Positions 53,676 through 63,108 of a stretch of 64,000 bases of DNA are shown here, one piece after another. The translations under genes were made by a program, and so were the position numbers. Position 1 is the stretch's first letter; each line of letters starts with the position of its first letter. The notes beneath the pieces are model-generated. The model worked only from the letters and a program-made list of their open reading frames with translations. It made no database searches and was not told the DNA's origin. Where the stretch lies: contig CAXXFQ010000017.1 of assembly GCA_963674475.2 (NCBI GenBank), positions 186,001-250,000 of the forward strand, in the 5' to 3' direction. This DNA is from CAXXFQ01 sp963674475 (GTDB lineage: Bacteria; Planctomycetota; Planctomycetia; Pirellulales; Thermoguttaceae).

Positions 53676-54039
53676 GATTGTGTTGACTCCCGGAATCGAA
53701 AGGGGGATTGATTCCCCCACGGAAAAACTAGATTTCAGTAGTATCAAGATATTTCAATATACGGTACAGCTTCGACATTATGAAGCCGGGCATCCCAATT
53801 CTTTTGTTTGCCGTTTTGATTTCTTCAGGGCGGTGGCAAAACACGAAAGATCGAAGGTTTCCCACCTTATTCTATTGCCGCAACCGAGAAAAAGGGCCGA
53901 TTGGGGCCGTGATTGCTTTTCAACCGAAAGGAAAACCGATAAAATTATGGGCTTCTCTTCGATGGGGGACGCACTTGCCATGGGAATTCACCCACAAACA
54001 GCCTGTCGAACTCCAAAAAGCCGAAATAAATTAAACGCA
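53676..54039. other. Divergent intergenic region between glyS and psd
   Basis: Carries the promoters of both genes. An open frame runs upstream of the psd start but has no phosphatidylserine decarboxylase features. No repeat is seen. Confidence 0.45.
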
Positions 54040-55008
54040 ATGAGTCAAGAATACGCTTCCGCCGCCAAACCGTCCGAAACCTCGCCGATGCCGGAAAACC
54101 TCCGAAGTGTCCAGCCCGGAAGTGGGGTTTGCTATCGGATCGAACTGGCCTGGGGCCGTTGGCGACGTTGGTGGTTAAAAACGTTTCGACGATCCTACGT
54201 CGAACGGATGGCCCGAATCCGCCAAGGCGCGACCGACGGGGCCCCCCATGAAATCCTCGACCCGCGGGACCTAAAATACTGCCGGAACCAGTGCGCCTGC
54301 TATTGGCGACCGGAAGACGACCCGTTCCGATGGCGCGATCGACTCCCGTTTGCCCGTTGGGGACTGGCCGAGCTGCTGTTGATGGGCGGTGGGTTGCTGC
54401 TGGCGACGGTTTTATTGGCGATTTGGTTCCCCTATCTTGCCTGGATTCCGGCGATACCGTTGGTTTTGGTGGTTTGGTTCTTCCGGGACCCCCCCCGAAA
54501 GGTACCTTCGGACCCCGGATTGCTTGTCTCTCCGGCCGATGGTAAGGTGGTGGGTATAAGTAAAGTAGAATATGACGAATTTATCGGCGGTCCGGCCGTG
54601 CGGATCGGGATCTTCCTGTCGATCTTCAATGTCCACCTGAATCGGGTGCCGACCGCCTGCCGAATCTTAGCGCTACGGTACGAACCGGGCAAATTCCTCA
54701 ACGCCCTGGTCGAGGCCAGCGTGCGGGAGAACGAACATATTTGGATCGGGATCGAGGAGCAATCGGCCCCCTACCGGCGAATGGTGGTCCGCCCGATTGC
54801 CGGAGCGATCGCCCGCCGGATTGTGTGCCCCCTTCGAACGGGGGATACTCTCGAGCGAGGGGAGTCCTGTGGTATGATCAAATTGGGTTCGCGGACCGAG
54901 CTGATCGTTCCCGACGAGCCCGGTTTGACGATTCACACGAAGATCGGTCAAAAGGTCAAGGCCGGTTCGAGCGTCTTGGCCGGGTATGCCACGACGGACG
55001 ACAAATAA
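54040..55008 (+). CDS. psd: Phosphatidylserine decarboxylase
   Basis: Converts phosphatidylserine to phosphatidylethanolamine. An N-terminal cytoplasmic extension of about 100 residues rich in Arg/Trp precedes two adjacent hydrophobic helices (ELLLMGGGLLLATVLLAIWF). The catalytic part has LVSPADGKVVGI, IGIFLSIFNVHLNRVP (His), and the self-cleavage site LGSRTELIVP (Gly-Ser giving the pyruvoyl group). The compact C-terminal form matches the short PSD-A type. The ATG at 54040 is chosen because it precedes the first polar segment; no strong SD. pssA follows after about 145 bp, so substrate and product enzymes are encoded together. Confidence 0.9.
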   Translation: MSQEYASAAKPSETSPMPENLRSVQPGSGVCYRIELAWGRWRRWWLKTFRRSYVERMARIRQGATDGAPHEILDPRDLKYCRNQCACYWRPEDDPFRWRDRLPFARWGLAELLLMGGGLLLATVLLAIWFPYLAWIPAIPLVLVVWFFRDPPRKVPSDPGLLVSPADGKVVGISKVEYDEFIGGPAVRIGIFLSIFNVHLNRVPTACRILALRYEPGKFLNALVEASVRENEHIWIGIEEQSAPYRRMVVRPIAGAIARRIVCPLRTGDTLERGESCGMIKLGSRTELIVPDEPGLTIHTKIGQKVKAGSSVLAGYATTDDK

Positions 55009-55153
55009 TTGACGAATAATTGTTGACGAACTATTCTCCCAAAAAACACGGAGTATCGTTTTCCCGTGCCCTGATTGCTTTTTCCGACAGGGCCGAAGTA
55101 AACGAAACTCCAAGCCGCTAAACCATTTTTTCCTTTTTTGATCGGACCTTTTG

Positions 55154-55975
55154 ATGATAAAACCGATTCGCTCCATCTCGATGCTGCCGAGTCTGTTCAC
55201 CTTGGGGAACCTGGTATGCGGCTTCTTCGCGATTGTCGTGGCAGCCAACTTGGAACGGCCGACTTCCCCGGCGTTCGATCCGATCGACTCGCAGTATTTA
55301 CTGATTAGCGGTTGGTTGATCTTTTTGGGAATGGTTTTCGACGCGCTGGACGGGCAGGTTGCCCGACTGTCGAAGGCGACCAGTGATTTTGGCGCCCAGC
55401 TGGACAGTTTGTGCGACGTGGTGACTTTCGGCGTCGCGCCGGCCTTCTTGTTGGTCAAGATGTGCCCGCGATTCGAGTTCCTCCATCGGGAGGCGGTTTG
55501 GATTATCGCGGCCGGGTATGCGGCCTGCGCCGCGTTGCGTTTGGCCCGATTCAACGTCGAAACGACCGAGGAGGTCGATGACCATATGACCTTCAGCGGC
55601 TTACCCACACCTGCGGCGGCAGCGGCGGTGGCCGGGTTTGCCATCATGTTCAACGCCTTGCGTGCCGAGAATAATCCGTTTAAATATGCCGCGCAAGCCG
55701 ATTTGATACTCCAGATTGCCTTGCCGATTTTCGCGATCGTGTTGGCCCTGTTGATGGTCTCGCGGATTCCGTATCCCCATGTGACCAATCAGATCTTCCG
55801 GGGCCAACGGAGCTTCGGCCATCTGGTCTCGGTGCTTTTCGCTCTGATCGCCGTGATGCTGATCCGCGATTATTCGGTGCCGATTATTTGCAGTGTTTTC
55901 ACGCTAGTCGGCCCGGTGGCGTATGCCTGGCACAAGATCGGGGAGGCGTGTCACCGAGGGCACAAGGCCGTTTGA
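55154..55975 (+). CDS. pssA: CDP-diacylglycerol--serine O-phosphatidyltransferase
   Basis: Makes phosphatidylserine in the inner membrane. The CDP-alcohol phosphatidyltransferase signature is complete: FDALDGQVARLSKATSDFGA, then QLDSLCD (D-G-x2-A-R-x8-G-x3-D-x3-D). About eight hydrophobic helices. SMLPSLFTLGNLVCGFFAIV is the usual start; ATG 55154 is preceded by an in-frame TTG. Lies directly after psd, completing a phosphatidylethanolamine pathway. Confidence 0.95.
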   Translation: MIKPIRSISMLPSLFTLGNLVCGFFAIVVAANLERPTSPAFDPIDSQYLLISGWLIFLGMVFDALDGQVARLSKATSDFGAQLDSLCDVVTFGVAPAFLLVKMCPRFEFLHREAVWIIAAGYAACAALRLARFNVETTEEVDDHMTFSGLPTPAAAAAVAGFAIMFNALRAENNPFKYAAQADLILQIALPIFAIVLALLMVSRIPYPHVTNQIFRGQRSFGHLVSVLFALIAVMLIRDYSVPIICSVFTLVGPVAYAWHKIGEACHRGHKAV

Positions 55976-56031
55976 CCCTGATCAAAAAAGTTATTCAAAA
56001 ATCAATAGGAATGAGATAGAGGAAATTCACC

Positions 56032-56631
56032 ATGTTTTCCGGTATTGTAGAAGCCTTGGGCTCGATTGCCGAGATCGTTTCCGAACCGCCGGGCGTTCGA
56101 CTGATCGTTCGGGAAGAAAAGATCGCCGCCGAAACGGCCGTCGCCGACAGTATTTCGGTCAACGGCTGTTGCCTGACGGTGGTTGACGTGAAGGGCGATA
56201 CGGTCGCGTTTCAGGCGGGGCCCGAGACACTGGTTCGAACCAATCTGGGCGATCTGAAAGAAGGTAGCCCGGTCAACCTGGAGCGAGCTTTGAAGGTCGG
56301 CGATCGACTGGGCGGTCATTTTGTTTCCGGTCATATCGACGGGACCGGCGAACTGATCGAGCGCAAGGACGAAGGGGACTGGTCGTCATTCCGCTTTGGT
56401 CTGTCGCGCGATTTGAGTCGTCAGATGGCATCGAAAGGTTCGATCGCTATCGACGGGGTCAGTCTGACAATCGTTGACAGCGAGCCCGATTGGTTTAGCG
56501 TCGCGCTGATTCCGTTTACGCTTGACGTGACGACGCTTGGCCCGATGAAGGTCGGCGACAAGGTCAATCTGGAAACGGATATTCTGGCAAAATACGTTCA
56601 GCGTTTAGATGAAGCGAGATTGTGGGACTAA
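56032..56631 (+). CDS. ribE: Riboflavin synthase, alpha chain
   Basis: Dismutates two 6,7-dimethyl-8-ribityllumazine molecules to riboflavin. Two tandem lumazine-binding barrels: MFSGIVEALGSIAEIVSEPP with DSISVNGCCLTVV, and VGDRLGGHFVSGHIDGTGEL with KGSIAIDGVSLTIVD and FSVALIPFTLDVTTL. Length 199 is typical. AGAGG lies about 8 nt upstream. Its stop codon overlaps the start of rsmA (TAATG). Confidence 0.96.
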   Translation: MFSGIVEALGSIAEIVSEPPGVRLIVREEKIAAETAVADSISVNGCCLTVVDVKGDTVAFQAGPETLVRTNLGDLKEGSPVNLERALKVGDRLGGHFVSGHIDGTGELIERKDEGDWSSFRFGLSRDLSRQMASKGSIAIDGVSLTIVDSEPDWFSVALIPFTLDVTTLGPMKVGDKVNLETDILAKYVQRLDEARLWD

Positions 56632-57569
56632 TGAGCATGGACCAATCCTCGACCAATCGTCAAACGTACTCGTTTTTGAGCCAACGTTTTAAAGAGGCCG
56701 GAATCGAGCCTCGCAAAAAACTGGGCCAGAATTTTCTGATCGACCTGAACCTGATCGACCTGTTGTATCGTTCGAGCAAGCCCGGACCCAACGACGTGAT
56801 TTTGGAAGTGGGCACCGGAACCGGATCGCTGACCGCGCGGCTTGCGCCGGAGGTGGCGGGCATCGTGACGGTCGAACTCGATCCGCAACTGTTCCAACTG
56901 GCTTCTGAAGAGCTTTACGAGTTGGACAACGTCGTCATGTTGCACCAAGACGCGCTGCACAACAAGAATCAGTTTCATCCGGCCGTGCTCGAGGCGATCG
57001 CGAAGAAGCTCGACGAAGTTGGCCCCGAAGCTCAATTTAAATTGGTGGCAAACTTGCCGTACAATGTGGCGACGCCGATCATCTCGAACCTTTTGAAGCT
57101 CGATCATCCGCCTGTTTCGATGACCGTGACGATCCAAAAGGAACTTGGCGAGCGGATCGTGGCCCGACAGAGTACGAAAGATTACAACGCTTTGAGTATC
57201 TGGATTCAAAGCCAGTGCCGGGCGAAGATCGTCCGGATCATGCCGCCGAGCGTGTTTTGGCCGCGACCGAAAGTCGAGTCGGCGATTGTCCAGATCGACT
57301 TGGTCAAAGGCCGTCGGAGCCGGATTCGCGACTTGAAGTTCTTTCACGAGTTCGTGCGTTCGATGTTTTTCCATCGGCGGAAGTATTTACGAAGCGTGTT
57401 GATCAGCGCCGTCAAGGGGAAGTTGGAAAAGTCGGACGTTGATTGGATTCTCAAGCGACTCGACCTGGATCCGACTTTGCGGGCGGAAAATCTGCACGTG
57501 GAGATGATGATTCGGTTGGCCGAGACGGTGCGCGTGACGATAGAAAAACGAGGCACAAAAACGGAATAA
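56631..57569 (+). CDS. rsmA: 16S rRNA dimethyladenosine transferase
   Basis: RsmA/KsgA dimethylates two adenosines at the 3' end of 16S rRNA. The sequence has KKLGQNFLIDLNLIDLL, the SAM motif VILEVGTGTGSLTARLAPEV, TVELDPQLFQLA, and the catalytic NLPYNVATPII, followed by VTIQKELGERIVARQSTKDY. The C-terminal helical domain is normal (313 residues). The ATG at 56631 overlaps the ribE stop codon by one base, so translation is probably coupled; a GTG three codons earlier is also open. Family-A copy 7 follows 33 bp downstream. Confidence 0.94.
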   Translation: MSMDQSSTNRQTYSFLSQRFKEAGIEPRKKLGQNFLIDLNLIDLLYRSSKPGPNDVILEVGTGTGSLTARLAPEVAGIVTVELDPQLFQLASEELYELDNVVMLHQDALHNKNQFHPAVLEAIAKKLDEVGPEAQFKLVANLPYNVATPIISNLLKLDHPPVSMTVTIQKELGERIVARQSTKDYNALSIWIQSQCRAKIVRIMPPSVFWPRPKVESAIVQIDLVKGRRSRIRDLKFFHEFVRSMFFHRRKYLRSVLISAVKGKLEKSDVDWILKRLDLDPTLRAENLHVEMMIRLAETVRVTIEKRGTKTE

Positions 57570-57602
57570 AAAACAAAGAAGAAAAGAAAAGAGAAAACAA
57601 GA

Positions 57603-57829
57603 AAGAGCGATTGCGAAGCAATCCCGACGGCTAGGAGCCGCGGCCGGACCGGCGTTACCACGCCGCAGTGCCAACCCGCTCCCGTTGGTCGCTAGTACCA
57701 ATTCCAGCGACTAACGGAGCGGGCAAGTTCTATCGGTGCGGAAGCACCAAGAAAAAGAGTTTGAGAGGGGACAATTTTCAAAATGTTCCCTCTCATTTAA
57801 TAAACACAGGTGACGCAATGCCGTCACAC
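57603..57829 (+). repeat. Family-A 3'-end element, copy 7, interrupted by family B
   Basis: P1 (GCGATTGC-GAA-GCAATCCC) is at 57606-57625. The normal spacer is missing and replaced by about 124 bp of family-B sequence. P2 (GAGAGGGGACA...TGTTCCCTCTC) and a shortened P3 (GTGACGcaatgcCGTCAC) follow. P1 begins about 35 bp past rsmA. Confidence 0.9.
57627..57750 (+). repeat. Family-B repeat, intergenic copy
   Basis: Contains CCGCGGCCGGACCGGCGTTA, ACCCGCTCCCGTTGGTCGCT, and the inverted counterpart AGCGACTAACGGAGCGGG, then CTATCGGTGCGGAAGCACC. The same words, in the same order on the coding strand, make up the 66-bp repeat in the folK fusion. The inverted arms (about 18 bp, 57674-57724) make this copy palindromic. 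Confidence 0.85.
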
Positions 57830-57855
57830 CTTTTATGTTTTTTTCTTACGCCGGT

Positions 57856-59821
57856 CTACATCTTCTCAACCACGTCGATCCCCAACAGCTCCAGCCCTTT
57901 GTGAATCACCCGCGCCGTCAGATCGCAAAGCAACAGACGACTCTCGCGCGACCGGTCGTTTTCGGCTTTGAGGACCGGGCACTGTTCGAAAAAGGTCGAA
58001 TAACATCCGGCCAGGTCGAACAGATAAGAAGTGAGAACGTTCGGCCGATAATCGGTCATGGCCAACTCCAACGCCTCGCTAAATCGCACGATTTCGAGGC
58101 CCAAGGCCCGTTCGGCCGGCGTGGCCAGTTCGATCTTTGCTCCGGAGTTGCGAAGTGCGTCGATGTCGACCTGGCCGCGTGCGAAGATGCTGCGGACCCG
58201 GGCGTAGGCGTACTGCATGTAAGTGGCCGTGTTGCCGTTCATCGCCAGCATCTTGTCGTAGCTAAACACGTAGTCGCTGGTCCGGTTTTGTGACAGATCG
58301 GCGTATTTTAAAGCGGCCATCCCGACCCGTTCGGCCGTTTCTTGCCGTTTTTCTTCGGAAATTTCGGCGCCGGTGGGCTTGGCTTTGTCGTTTTCGTCGA
58401 CGATCTTGCGGGCCCGGCGGACCGCTTCGTCGAGCAGCCCTTCCAGTCCGACCGTATCGCCGGAGCGGGTCTTGAACGGGCGTCCGTCGTTGCCCAGGAC
58501 CGTGCCGAAGCTGATGTGTTGGAGTTCGATTTGGTCGTCGCCGAGCATGCGTACTGTTTTGAACAGATGGTCGAAGTGCATGCCTTGACGATGGTCGACG
58601 ACGTAGAGGATCGCGTCGGGGGGACCAGGTTTCCCTTCGGTATTCGATCGTCGCCAGGTCGGTCGTGGCGTAGAGGAACGCGCCGTCTTTCTTACGGATC
58701 AGCATCGGGACGTCGTCGTTCTCGAAGAAGACGCAGATCGCCTCGTTACTCTCGCGGGCGATGCCACGTTGGATCAGATCGTCGACGGTCCGGCCGAGTC
58801 GGTCCTGATAAAAGCTTTCGCCCAGAGTGTGGTCGAACGTGATGTTCAGTCGACCGTAGACCCGGCTGATTTCGTCGAGACAGTTGGGCAAAAATTCGCT
58901 CCAGAGGCGACGGTTTTCCTCGTTCCCGGCATGCAGCTTGGCCGTTTCCAGAAGAACCGCGTTGCCGATATCGGAATGCGCCTCGGCCTGTTCGGCCAGG
59001 GTCGTGTCGGCGCGCCACTCGGCCAGTTTTTTCTCGAGCGACGTGGTTTCTTCACGCAACGAGGCCAGCGAGTTCTCTTGACGTTTGAGCGCCTTACGCG
59101 TTTTTTTATCGGGCGTTTCCCCGGCTGCCGCTTGGGCCGCGGCGAGTGCCGACTCGGCTTCGACGATCTGTTGGCGCAGCTTCGGCAGTCGATGCTCGGT
59201 GGCGTGAAAATCCATCAGCTGGCGGACCAGCCGATAGAGCCGGGCCAACTCGGTAACGGGGGCCTTTTGGTACGCCTTTTCGTCGCGGAAGTGGCGATAC
59301 CCGTAAAGGATCATCCCGAACTGGGTACCCCAGTCGCCAATGTGGTTGTCGCTGATCGCCCGGTGGCCGAGGAATCGCAACGTCCGGCACAGCGCGTCGC
59401 CGATCACTGTCGAGCGGATATGGCCGACGTGCATCGGTTTGGCCACGTTCGGGGCCGAGTAGTCGACGATATAGGTTTTTGGAGTTTCAACTTTTTCGAC
59501 GCCCAGACGCTCGTCGGACAGCGCCTCTTGCAACCGCGTTTCCAAAAGACTTTGATGCAGACGCATGTTGATGAATCCGGGCCCGGCCAGTTCGACCGTT
59601 TCGCACAGATCGTCGAGTTCGACCGCGTCGACTATTTCCTGAGCCACCTCGCGCGGCGGGCGTCCGAGCTTTTTGCCAAGCGGCATCGCGAAGTTCGCCT
59701 GATAATCGCCGAAACGCGGGTCGCCGCTGGTGCGAATCAGATCGATCATCGACTCGGGCGAATCGGTGTAACGGGCAAGAATGTCGGAAAATCGGGCTTT
59801 CAGTTCGGAAAGAATACTCAT
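57856..59821 (-). CDS. argS: Arginyl-tRNA synthetase, broken by a one-base frameshift
   Basis: Class-I synthetase that charges tRNA-Arg. The N-terminal Add1-like domain is followed by YSAPNVAKPMHVGHIRSTVI (HIGH motif as HVGH), then ISDNHIGDWGTQFGMILYGY. The KMSKS site is degenerate (GRPFKTRSGD), as in many ArgRS. The C-terminal DALR domain ends YSTFFEQCPVL. After the residues ATIEYRRETW the frame is lost; the rest continues in another frame with DAILYVVDHRQGMHFDHLF. The junction is a run of six C on the coding strand (58618-58623). With five C the protein reads through cleanly. ATG 59821 gives the standard start. Confidence 0.9.
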
Positions 59822-60019
59822 GCGTCTATCAGACTTTTTTCGTGGTGAAAAATAAACAAGCTCGACGTGATCGGCCTTTGCCTCTGTTGAGAGTGTGGCC
59901 GGAGTCGGCGTCAAAAAAAGAATTCGGGACAGACTTTTGAAAAGGAGGCTTTACGGGGTTTTCCTCCTGGTTCATTGGTCCATCCCGAAGAAATCTTTTC
60001 GCTTCTTAGGAATCGCTTT

Positions 60020-60445
60020 TTAGGAATCGGCGCCGCCTTGGGCCGGTTGTTTCGGTTCGAACGGAACCTGTTTGGCCTGGGCCCAGAGCTGCTCGATGCC
60101 GTAGTACTCGCGGGTTTCCGGCTCGAAAAGATGAACGACCACGTCGCCATAGTCGAGCACAATCCAGCGGCTTTCGGCATACCCTTCGATCCCGAGCCGT
60201 TTATCGCCCAAACCTTCTTCCAGAGCGTGGTCAATTTCTTCGCTCATCGCGTGCAACTGTCGTCGACTGGCGCCCGAGGCGATGACGAAGTAATCGAAGA
60301 CGGGGGTCAGTTCACGAAGGTCGAGGATCGTGATATCTTTGCCCCGGTTCAGTTCGGCCGTTCGCGCCGCGACCATAGCCCGATGCAGGGCCGGATTCTC
60401 GGTTTCCCCACCCGAGACGGGTGACTGGGAATCACTATTTGCCAC
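60020..60445 (-). CDS. rsfS: Ribosomal silencing factor RsfS (Iojap/YbeB family)
   Basis: Binds ribosomal protein L14 and blocks subunit joining in starvation. The family core is GKDITILDLRELTPVFDYFV, IASGASRRQLHAMSEEIDHA, and SRWIVLDYGDVVVHLFEPET followed by REYYGIEQLWAQA. Length 141 includes about 25 extra N-terminal residues. Often sits beside nadD; here argS lies next downstream on the same strand. Confidence 0.95.
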   Translation of the reverse strand: MANSDSQSPVSGGETENPALHRAMVAARTAELNRGKDITILDLRELTPVFDYFVIASGASRRQLHAMSEEIDHALEEGLGDKRLGIEGYAESRWIVLDYGDVVVHLFEPETREYYGIEQLWAQAKQVPFEPKQPAQGGADS

Positions 60446-60808
60446 GTTTTCTCCTTAGAGCGTTTTTCATGAAAGGGTAGCGTTTCAGGCGGCCGTGGGA
60501 ATTCACCCACTGGTTTGCCGTAAGAGCAACGCCGGCAATAAGTTGGATTTTTCCACTTTTCCCCAGGCTGCAAGGAACTCGCTACACTAAGTGAAATGGA
60601 CCATAGATAGGTCGAATAAATTCGAGTACAAAAGACCACTTTCTATTTTAAGTGGAATGACGGCGAAATGAAAGTGGGGGCCCTCCCCCCGATGGTCCCC
60701 GCAGGTCACGATCTTCTAGGGTCGATTTCCCCTGACAAAACACACATCTAGTAAATGTTTTTTGAGGGGCGTTCCTTGAAGCGGAAGGAAAAAATAAAGA
60801 GGTTGGGG
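60446..60808. other. Gap between the glycosyltransferase gene and rsfS
   Basis: No gene seen. The likely rsfS promoter lies near its right flank on the minus strand. A C/G-rich stretch GTGGGGGCCCTCCCCCCGAT sits near 60671; no clear hairpin with a T run. Confidence 0.4.
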
Positions 60809-62707
60809 CTACTTCCGTAACGGTGTCGTTTCGTCGACGGGGCGCCGGGCGGTCAACGACGGTTTTTCCTCTTCAGGCGTGTTGGCCGGGCGGAGGACGA
60901 TGAGTTTCCCCTTTTTCAGGAATTTCGGGCGACGTAGGACCACTTCCAGACGGCCGGGATACTCCTGACGGATTTTTTCCTCGTCCCGGTCGGTCGTGAT
61001 CAGGTAGGACCGATTTTCGTCGTTTTTCGTATCGGTCAAAAACGTTCGGATATCTTCCTCCGAATGCAGTCGACGGACCGGACCGCCGGTGTAGTGGACG
61101 AAACTTTCGCGGAAGTGGCCGTAGGAGGCCAGTCGACATTGGTCCCAATCGCCCGTTTGCTGGAGCATCTCGGCCAGGTAAGGGGCGTTTTGGTGGCGGT
61201 CGACCCGAAGCGTGGCGAATCCGAAAATGCTGATCAGGAAAACGATCGCGGTCGTCGTGAAGGCCACCATCGTCGGGACCGTTTTTCCGGCTCGGGACAG
61301 TTTCCAACAGGCGATCCCGCCGAACAACAGCGGAAGACCGATCAGGCAGATCGCCGCTTCGCCCGGCAGGAAGAACCAGGTGACAATCGGAACGACCGCG
61401 AGGATGCAGACACCGACCGAGATGAGCGAAACGGTCGCGTTACGCATCCAGATCCGGTTGATTCGCTGCGGTTCGGTGATCCAGCTATAGACAAACGGGG
61501 CGGCCAAGAGGGCCAACGCCGGGTAAGCGGGCAGGATGTGGTGCGGCAGTTTCAACGCGACCAGCGACCAGAGGCCCATGATGGCGACGGTCCACGAGGC
61601 GGCCAGGATATAGCCGACGCGCCACGAATCGTTCTTTTTCAGTCGGGCGACCATTTCGACCAGCATCGGGCCGATAAAAACCGACCAGGGGAAGAAACCG
61701 ACGAACACCAGAAGCAGATGATAGTAGATCGGGCCGCTGTGTCCTTGGATCGGCGCGGCGGCGGGGCCCAGGTTGTATTTGGCCAAAAACTGATAGATCC
61801 ACTGGCCCTCGGTCCGCTGCCAAACCAGGTAATACCACGGCGCGGCGACCAGGCTGACCATCGCGATCGCCGTGATCGGGCGCAGGGCCCACCCGGCCAG
61901 GAAAATCCGTTTCGGGTTGAATCGTAAAAGGAATTGACCGACCGTCCGCGACCATTTCAGACTCAGACGGACCAGCCACCACGGCAAGATTAGGCGGGCC
62001 GCCAAGGCCGGTTCCCAGGATGCCTTTTTGATAAAGCCGACAAGTGCGCCCGGCCGTGAGGCCTCTTGACGGGGGACCATCAGCAGGAAAAGCCCCAAGA
62101 CGCCGACGACCATGACGGCGCCGACCGGCCCTTTGGCCAAGACTGCCACGCCGACCGCCGCGTAGATCAAGGCGAACTGCCACCACCGACGCGGCAGGAA
62201 ATCGCGCGGGGCGAATTTTTCCGACGATTTGGCTTCGGCATGACGTGTCCCCCCGGCGACTACCACGGCAATCGCAAAAGTAATCGCGAAGGTCAACGCC
62301 GCATCGACCGTCGCCGCGCGGGCCGACACGGTGAAAATCAAGGAGGTTAGCGTGATGATTCCGGCCCAAAATCCGACCTCGGCCCGATAGAGCCAACGGC
62401 CCAGATGGTACGTTGTCAATCCGGTGGCGATGGCGAAAAAGACCGAAGGGACCCGGACGGCGAACTCGGTCGCGCCGAACACGGCGGTCCCCAACATCAT
62501 GCACCAGAACATCAGCGGCGGCTTTTCGGGAAACAGCTCCCCGTTGAACCAGGGGGTGACCCAATCGCCCCGCTCGACCATTTCGCGGGCACAGGTCGCG
62601 TACAGCGCTTCGTCCATGTCGAATAGACGGGCACCGCCGAGGTTGGTCATATAGACGATCAGCCCGACCAAAATGATCCAAAGCTGGTGTCGAAGCTGCT
62701 GCCGCAT
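60809..62707 (-). CDS. ArnT-like family 39 glycosyltransferase (membrane)
   Basis: A 632-residue polytopic membrane protein of the GT-C class. The first periplasmic loop has the catalytic acidic motif in ARLFDMDEALYATCAREMVE and GDWVTPWFNGELFPEKPPLM, as in ArnT and other PMT-2 enzymes that use polyprenyl-phosphate sugars. About 11-12 hydrophobic helices follow. The last 150 residues are a soluble domain ending in a Pro/Glu/Thr-rich tail. Sugar donor and acceptor cannot be read; lipid A, glycan or protein are all possible. AGGAA lies about 9 nt before the ATG. Confidence 0.88.
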   Translation of the reverse strand: MRQQLRHQLWIILVGLIVYMTNLGGARLFDMDEALYATCAREMVERGDWVTPWFNGELFPEKPPLMFWCMMLGTAVFGATEFAVRVPSVFFAIATGLTTYHLGRWLYRAEVGFWAGIITLTSLIFTVSARAATVDAALTFAITFAIAVVVAGGTRHAEAKSSEKFAPRDFLPRRWWQFALIYAAVGVAVLAKGPVGAVMVVGVLGLFLLMVPRQEASRPGALVGFIKKASWEPALAARLILPWWLVRLSLKWSRTVGQFLLRFNPKRIFLAGWALRPITAIAMVSLVAAPWYYLVWQRTEGQWIYQFLAKYNLGPAAAPIQGHSGPIYYHLLLVFVGFFPWSVFIGPMLVEMVARLKKNDSWRVGYILAASWTVAIMGLWSLVALKLPHHILPAYPALALLAAPFVYSWITEPQRINRIWMRNATVSLISVGVCILAVVPIVTWFFLPGEAAICLIGLPLLFGGIACWKLSRAGKTVPTMVAFTTTAIVFLISIFGFATLRVDRHQNAPYLAEMLQQTGDWDQCRLASYGHFRESFVHYTGGPVRRLHSEEDIRTFLTDTKNDENRSYLITTDRDEEKIRQEYPGRLEVVLRRPKFLKKGKLIVLRPANTPEEEKPSLTARRPVDETTPLRK

Positions 62708-63108
62708 GGGGGCGATTCCTTTCGCCGTCGAATAAGAGCCGAATAAAAACCGAGAATTCCAGCGGGTAATGTATCAGAACGATTCGGCACGAACAACGGC
62801 AGTTTCGCCGGACGCGGTGGTTTCGGTAGATTGGGCGGAAAGGGCGGTTTTCTTTTGTCTGCTAGGCCGTCCCTTTTTGTTGTTTTCCAATTGGTAAAAA
62901 TCGCACTTTCTTAGACGCGATTTGGCTTTGTTCTTGAAGGAAGGAGCGTTTTTGCTGGTCTAGCGTCAAGAAAAAAAGAGCGATGGCCTCCGGCCATCGC
63001 CTGTGTTTTTAATTAGGGGAAACATTTTGAAAATTGTTTCCCCTAGGACCCCTTCAAAAACTTTTTGGACCGGGATTGCTGCGCAATCCCTCTCTTTGTT
63101 TTTCTGTT
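62708..63108. other. Intergenic region holding family-A copy 8
   Basis: Left part (62708-62978) carries the glycosyltransferase upstream region and the sequence TCAAG...AGCGT shared with the flanks of copies 2 and 5. No gene. Confidence 0.6.
62979..63094 (-). repeat. Family-A 3'-end element, copy 8
   Basis: Minus-strand orientation, 14 bp past the phosphofructokinase stop codon. P1 GGGATTGC-GCA-GCAATCCC. P2 AGGGGAAAC paired with GTTTCCCCT. P3 GCGATGGCC...GGCCATCGC, where a C-G pair of other copies is replaced by T-A. Confidence 0.95.

Noticed and set aside
53979..60515. Shared GGGAATTCACCCAC word upstream of psd and rsfS
   Set aside because: About 15 bp of identity between two places is near what chance allows in a 64-kb window, and no flanking similarity supports it.
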